Below are positions 4,368 to 7,217 of a DNA stretch of 7,217 nucleotides, piece after piece. Origin of the DNA: JARIHD01 sp963815935. Its GTDB lineage: Bacteria; Patescibacteriota; Saccharimonadia; Saccharimonadales; UBA4665. How positions within the stretch are numbered: the first letter of the stretch is position 1; each line of letters starts with the position of its first letter. A model generated the notes under the pieces. That model had not been told where the DNA came from. It did not search any database and worked only from the letters and a program-made list of their open reading frames with translations. A program made the position numbers and the translations under genes. The stretch is taken from NCBI GenBank assembly GCA_963815935.1, contig CAWFIL010000005.1, positions 1-7,217 of the forward strand, in the 5' to 3' direction.

Positions 4368-4634
4368 ATGATAACAGGTGAGAAGAAGGCCAAGATCACC
4401 TCTGATTTGGCCTCACACAAGACTGATACCGGCTCTAGTGCTGTGCAGGTCGGCATTATGACCGAACGAATTGCCGAACTGACTGCTCATTTGAAGAAGA
4501 ATAAGCACGATTTTGCTGCCCGCCGCAGCCTGCTTCAGCTGGTTGGCAAGCGCAAAAGACTACTGAAATACATCGCCGAACAAGACGGCGAAGCGTATTT
4601 AGCCCTTATCAAGAAACTCGGCATCCGCCGCTAA
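4368..4634 (+). CDS. rpsO: 30S ribosomal protein uS15
   Basis: The 88-residue product has the usual uS15 length and its conserved blocks: HKTDTGSSAVQVGIMTERIAELTAHLKKNKHDF, then ARRSLLQLVGKRKRLLKYI, ending in IKKLGIRR. uS15 binds the h20-h22 junction of 16S rRNA, nucleates the platform of the 30S subunit, and in several bacteria represses its own mRNA. No SD precedes the ATG, and a promoter ends 11 nt upstream. Placement between truB and pnp is the common bacterial order without ribF. A duplicated dyad around the promoter and first codons may be a regulatory element. Downstream hairpins lack a T-run, so read-through into pnp is likely. Confidence 0.97.
   Translation: MITGEKKAKITSDLASHKTDTGSSAVQVGIMTERIAELTAHLKKNKHDFAARRSLLQLVGKRKRLLKYIAEQDGEAYLALIKKLGIRR
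4391..4410. promoter_or_regulatory. Copy 2 of the rpsO dyad, inside the coding region
   Basis: The 15-nt sequence ATCACCTCTGATTTG (4395-4409) repeats copy 1 exactly. The left arm is weaker here (AGATCA opposite TGATTT, with one G-T pair). It codes for KITSDL near the N-terminus of S15. Confidence 0.4.
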
Positions 4635-4649
4635 GTGCCCAGACTACGC

Positions 4650-4665
4650 TGCCGCTAACGCGGCA
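4650..4665 (+). other. Hairpin after rpsO, not a full terminator
   Basis: TGCCGC (4650-4655) pairs perfectly with GCGGCA (4660-4665) around TAAC. No T-run follows, so it more likely protects the rpsO 3' end or marks a processing site in an rpsO-pnp transcript than ends transcription. Confidence 0.5.
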
Positions 4666-4690
4666 TAAGCTTGTGCACATTAAACAAACT

Positions 4691-4778
4691 GTTCATGGCC
4701 AGAGCTACAGATATATCGCACTGTAAAGCACAAGCGAGCACGATATATTTGAACCCTGGCCCGTGAACACGGGAAGGA
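4691..4778 (+). promoter_or_regulatory. pnp leader: long hairpin with a competing hairpin next to the SD
   Basis: GTTCA (4691-4695) pairs with TGAAC (4764-4768), GGCCAG (4697-4702) with CTGGCC (4756-4761), and AGATATATCG (4709-4718) with CGATATATTT (4741-4750, one G-T pair). An alternative stem, CCCGT (4760-4764) with ACGGG (4769-4773), uses part of the 3' arm and ends one base from the AAGGA at 4774-4778, which is the SD of pnp. In E. coli the pnp leader forms a long stem that RNase III cuts and PNPase then attacks, giving autoregulation; a similar role here is inference. Confidence 0.55.
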
Positions 4779-4790
4779 AAACTTATAAAT

Positions 4791-5789
4791 ATGGCAGAAA
4801 CCATAAACCCTTTTGGGAAGAAAATAATTAAAGTAAGCACCGACTTTTGCGGCCGGGAGCTAAGCTTAGAAGTGGGCCGCGTTGGTTTTAGACAAGCGCC
4901 TCTGTTTTGGCCCGCTACGGCGACACCGTGGTACTGGGCACAGCTATGGTTAGCCCGAACGTTATGCAGCGGCATGGACTACTTCCCGCTACGCATTGAT
5001 TACGAAGAGAAATTTTATGCCGCCGGCAAAATTAGCGGCAGCCGCTTTATTAAGCGCGAAGGTCGTCCGACTGATGACGCCATTCTAATTGGCCGTCTGA
5101 TTGACCGCCCCATCCGCCCGCTGTGGCCCAAAGGCTACCGCCACGAAGTGCAGGGTGTTGCCACCGTGCTGAGTATGGACCCGGATTTTCGCCCCGATGC
5201 CATTGCCATGATTGCCATGAGCGCCGCCTTTATGCTGACCGGCGCACCGTTTGACGGCCCGGTTGCCGGCGTACGCGTTGGCTTGGTAGACGGCAAACCC
5301 AAGGCCTTTGCCAGCTCTGAACAGCTAGATAATGGCGAACTAGACCTGGTGGTGGCCGGCACCAAAGACGCCATTATGATGGTTGAGGCCGGCGCCGACG
5401 AAGTAGCCGAAGCGACGGTAATTGAGGCCCTTGAATATGCCCAAAAGCTATCCAGCCAGCTATCGAACTACAAAACGAACTGGTTAAAAAAGTTGGCGTT
5501 ACCGCCCAGGAATACGACACTGTTGAAGCCGGACGAAGATATTGAAAAACGAGTTGAAACCTGGCTGGCCGGCAAATTGGGCGCCGGCCTGCGCGCACCT
5601 TACCCGGAGCGCAACGATCTGGTGGCCGACCTGCGTAAGGCTATGCACGAACATTTTGAAGAAGAACTTGGCGAGAGATTTCGCCAGCCGTTAAAGGCGA
5701 TTACGACGAAGCCTTTCAAATGGCTATCCACAAAGACGTGCGCGAAGGCATCTTTAAAGACAATATCCGCCCTGATGGCCGTAAATTAA
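4791..5789 (+). CDS. pnp: PNPase fragment 1: first RNase PH domain
   Basis: This 332-residue frame starts at the true pnp start and carries the first, normally non-catalytic, RNase PH domain: DYFPLRIDYEEKFYAAGKI, FIKREGRPTDDAILIGRLIDRPIRPLWPKGY, VQGVATVLSMDPDFRPDAIAMIAMSAAFMLTG and LDLVVAGTKDAIMMVEAGADEV. Two inner stretches read as unrelated sequence: residues 37-60, where the second frame gives SVLARYGDTVVLGTAMVSPN as PNPases have, and about 219-247, where it gives AIELQNELVKKVGVTAQEYD. After about residue 295 the frame is lost again and the last 37 residues are not PNPase. As written, the product would be truncated and partly misfolded. Confidence 0.6.
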   Translation: MAETINPFGKKIIKVSTDFCGRELSLEVGRVGFRQAPLFWPATATPWYWAQLWLARTLCSGMDYFPLRIDYEEKFYAAGKISGSRFIKREGRPTDDAILIGRLIDRPIRPLWPKGYRHEVQGVATVLSMDPDFRPDAIAMIAMSAAFMLTGAPFDGPVAGVRVGLVDGKPKAFASSEQLDNGELDLVVAGTKDAIMMVEAGADEVAEATVIEALEYAQKLSSQLSNYKTNWLKKLALPPRNTTLLKPDEDIEKRVETWLAGKLGAGLRAPYPERNDLVADLRKAMHEHFEEELGERFRQPLKAITTKPFKWLSTKTCAKASLKTISALMAVN

Positions 5790-6211
5790 CCGAAATACGG
5801 CAACTATCTCGCGAAGTTGGCTTTTTGCCACGGGCCCACGGCTCTAGCCTGTTTACCCGCGGCATGACCCAGGCCTTGAATATCGTTACATTGGCACCAC
5901 TTAGTTACGCCCAGATGGTAGATACCATGGAGAGCGAGGGCGAACGCCGCTACATGCACCACTACAATGCCCCGGGTTACACCGTTGGCGAAGTCCGCCG
6001 CCTGGGTTCGCCCGGCCGACGCGAAATTGGCCACGGCTACTTGGCAGAACGGGCTTTAAGCGCTGTTTTGCCAGCCGAAGCCGATTTTCCGTACACCATC
6101 CGTTCGGTTACCGAAATTATGAGCCAAAACGGCAGTACCAGCATGGCCGCAACTTGCTCTAGCTGCTCTGGCGCTAATGGACGCCGGCGTGCCACTAAAA
6201 GCACCGGTTAG
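5720..6211 (+). CDS. pnp: PNPase fragment 2: start of the second RNase PH domain
   Basis: This frame holds the linker and first part of the catalytic RNase PH domain: IRPDGRKLTEIRQLSREVGFLPRAHGSSLFTRGMTQAL, MHHYNAPGYTVGEVRRLGSPGRREIGHGYLAERAL and PYTIRSVTEIMSQNGSTSMAATC. The conserved protein in this frame extends upstream of the ATG to about 5678 (ISPAVKGDYDEAFQ), so the ATG at 5720 is an internal Met and not a real start. After ATCSS the frame is lost and ends in 15 unrelated residues. It overlaps fragment 1 by 70 bp and fragment 3 by 35 bp. Confidence 0.55.
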   Translation: MAIHKDVREGIFKDNIRPDGRKLTEIRQLSREVGFLPRAHGSSLFTRGMTQALNIVTLAPLSYAQMVDTMESEGERRYMHHYNAPGYTVGEVRRLGSPGRREIGHGYLAERALSAVLPAEADFPYTIRSVTEIMSQNGSTSMAATCSSCSGANGRRRATKSTG

Positions 6212-6956
6212 CGGTATTGCCATGGGCCTAATGATGGATGGCGACAAGCCCTACATTTTAAGCGATATTGCCGATGCCGAAGATTTTGCCGGCGACATGG
6301 ACTTTAAGGTTGCCGGTACCGCCAAGGGCATTACCGCCCTGCAGATGGACATGAAAGTTCACGGTTTGCCAGTTGAAGTTCTTAAGCAGGCCCTGGAACA
6401 GGGCAAAGCCGGCCGGGCCGAGATTTTGGAGCACATGCTGACTACCATTGCCGAACCGCGCAAAGAAATGAGCCCGTACGCACCACGCGTCGAAGCCATC
6501 AAGATTAACCCCGAGAAAATCCGCGAAGTTATTGGCAAGGGCGGTGAAACTATCAATAAGATTATTGCCGAAACCGGCGCCGAAATTGATATTAAAGACG
6601 ACGGCACAGTGATGATTTCCAGCCCCGATAAAACCAGCATTGATGCCGCGATTCAGTGGGTCCGCAACCTGACCGCCGAGCCGGAAGTTGGCAAGATCTA
6701 CGAAGATGTGCCGGTAGTAAGCGTGATGGACTTTGGCGCTTTTGTAGAAATTATGCCCGGCAAAGACGGCCTGGTGCACGTTAGCGAAATGAGAGAAGAG
6801 CGAGTGGAAAAACCCAGCGATGTAGTTAAAGAAGGCGATAAAGTAACTGTTAAATTAGTAGCCATTGACGACCGCGGCCGCCTGCAGCTAGCAATGAAAG
6901 CCGCCAAAAGAGAACTAAACAACAAGGGCTCAGGTAAAGATGGTAAAACGAACTAA
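6177..6956 (+). CDS. pnp: PNPase fragment 3: catalytic Asp residues, KH and S1 domains
   Basis: This 259-residue frame completes the second RNase PH domain. It keeps the E. coli D486/D492/K494 equivalents as D36, D42 and K44 in EDFAGDMDFKVAG. The KH domain follows (about 105-165, IREVIGKGGETINKI with GKGG at 120-123), then the S1 domain (about 171-241, VGKIYEDVPVVSVMDFGAFVEI and DGLVHVSEM), ending in a short basic tail. The ATG corresponds to the Met of ALMDAGVP inside the domain and is not a natural start; homologous sequence runs upstream to 6168. This third of the gene is clean, with no further frame change. A small membrane protein gene follows within 25 bp. Confidence 0.6.
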   Translation: MDAGVPLKAPVSGIAMGLMMDGDKPYILSDIADAEDFAGDMDFKVAGTAKGITALQMDMKVHGLPVEVLKQALEQGKAGRAEILEHMLTTIAEPRKEMSPYAPRVEAIKINPEKIREVIGKGGETINKIIAETGAEIDIKDDGTVMISSPDKTSIDAAIQWVRNLTAEPEVGKIYEDVPVVSVMDFGAFVEIMPGKDGLVHVSEMREERVEKPSDVVKEGDKVTVKLVAIDDRGRLQLAMKAAKRELNNKGSGKDGKTN

Positions 6957-6978
6957 GTCGAATTGGGAGAAGACCCTA

Positions 6979-7155
6979 ATGAGCAACGGTTGGTTTACTT
7001 TTGGCCTGGCGCTGGTATTCATGCTGATTGCTTACGGCTTTGCTAGTTTGGCGATAAACTCCGGTAGCCTGTGGCAATACGCCTTAGCCATCGTATTCAT
7101 TGTTTGGGCGCTTAAGGAAATTGCCCGCAGCGTAAAGGTTCTAATTCATCGATAA
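6979..7155 (+). CDS. Small two-helix membrane protein of unknown function
   Basis: From ATG 6979 the protein has 58 residues with two hydrophobic helices, FTFGLALVFMLIAYGFASLAI and QYALAIVFIVWALKEIA, and a basic end (RSVKVLIHR). Both ends probably face the cytoplasm. An earlier in-frame ATG at 6940 would add 13 mostly polar residues (MVKRTKSNWEKTL) and overlap pnp by 17 bp. The later start is preferred because GGAG (6966-6969) stands 9 nt before it, whereas 6940 has only a weak AGG. The tight spacing suggests co-transcription with pnp. I cannot name a family. Confidence 0.6.
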   Translation: MSNGWFTFGLALVFMLIAYGFASLAINSGSLWQYALAIVFIVWALKEIARSVKVLIHR

Positions 7156-7163
7156 TTTCGGTC

Positions 7164-7217
7164 ATGAGCAACAAATCAACCAAAGCCGAGGAGCTGGAAG
7201 TTATTAAAAAGGATATC
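7164..7217 (+). CDS. 5' end of a gene cut by the window edge
   Basis: An open frame of 18 codons starts at ATG 7164 and runs off the window: MSNKSTKAEELEVIKKDI. It begins 8 bp after the stop of the small membrane protein. No SD is present, but GATAAT (7151-7156) lies 7 nt ahead, the same spacing as at truB. The opening resembles family 4 uracil-DNA glycosylases, whose N-terminus has a KxEELxxIKKEI-like helix before the first iron-sulfur Cys, but 18 residues are far too few to identify it. Confidence 0.5.
   Translation, partial: MSNKSTKAEELEVIKKDI

Larger units (their letters stand above)
4791..6956 (+). pseudogene. pnp: Polynucleotide phosphorylase locus, full length but frameshifted
   Basis: PNPase is the phosphate-dependent 3'-5' exoribonuclease that degrades mRNA as a trimer. 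By homology the locus spans about 721 codons, the normal length, with two RNase PH domains, a KH and an S1 domain. It cannot be read in one frame. The family sequence passes between two frames at six points: near 4899, 4970, 5446, 5531, 5676 and 6165. Segments 4901-4969, 5447-5530 and 5678-6166 lie in the second frame, the rest in the first. Each segment is well conserved in its own frame, so the breaks are very recent or are sequence errors. The three longest translated pieces are listed separately. ATG 4791 follows AAGGA at 12 nt. If the sequence is right, no intact PNPase is made. Confidence 0.8.

Noticed and set aside
6258..6779. 173-residue minus-strand frame
   Set aside because: Antisense shadow of pnp fragment 3, where the conserved catalytic, KH and S1 motifs are in the plus frame.
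4791..6956. Programmed ribosomal frameshifting in pnp
   Set aside because: Six shifts in both directions without slippery heptamers are not compatible with any known programmed system.

Overview
The window looks like a chromosomal segment of a small-genome bacterium, most likely Patescibacteria (CPR), perhaps a Saccharibacteria-like lineage. The reasons are a compact housekeeping cluster (DHH-family gene, truB, rpsO, pnp) without ribF, a TruB that ends without a PUA domain, an S20 with an added Ala/Lys/Pro tail, and several starts without a Shine-Dalgarno (SD) sequence. TGA is used as a stop, so the code is not the UGA=Gly code of Gracilibacteria/Absconditabacteria. The lineage is inferred from these traits, not from a search.

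Layout. 1-120: a perfect TTGACA-17-TATAAT promoter on the minus strand drives an unidentified transcript out of the left edge, through a stretch with short hairpins. 136-474 (-): rpsT with its own promoter, which overlaps a 15-bp palindrome. 515-765: no gene, but a hairpin and a 156-nt nest of inverted repeats folding into a rod with a central bubble (candidate structured RNA, 6S-like in outline). 766-1516: a two-gene unit with its own promoter, strong SDs and a clear intrinsic terminator; it encodes a small membrane protein and a small Cys-containing protein, neither recognised. 1517-1815: no convincing gene, but a second rod-like nest of inverted repeats, two more hairpins and a terminator-like hairpin. 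1879-3546: a DHH-phosphoesterase-like protein that has lost its DHH residues and carries a roughly 300-residue Pro-rich tail. 3547-3661: an inverted-repeat array of degenerate heptamers. 3662-4634: truB and rpsO. 4635-4790: a pnp leader with a long hairpin and a competing small hairpin beside the SD. 4791-6956: pnp, full length by homology but broken by six frame changes. 6979-7155: a small two-helix membrane protein. 7164-7217: the start of another gene.

How the genes fit together. The order DHH/nrnA-like, truB, rpsO, pnp matches the familiar bacterial nusA-infB-rbfA-nrnA-truB-ribF-rpsO-pnp cluster, so the right half is an RNA maturation, ribosome and RNA decay unit. The unit at 766-1516 differs in style (strong SDs, own promoter and terminator, more CTC/GTC/ATC codons, unrecognised products) and lies between two large inverted-repeat structures.

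Points most worth a second look: the two rod structures; -10 hexamers placed 7-11 nt before start codons, implying leaderless or nearly leaderless mRNAs for rpsT, rpsO and perhaps truB and the last gene; a duplicated 15-nt dyad element at the rpsO promoter; the possible switch in the pnp leader; degenerate heptamer repeats both between genes and inside truB; and the clustered frameshifts in pnp.
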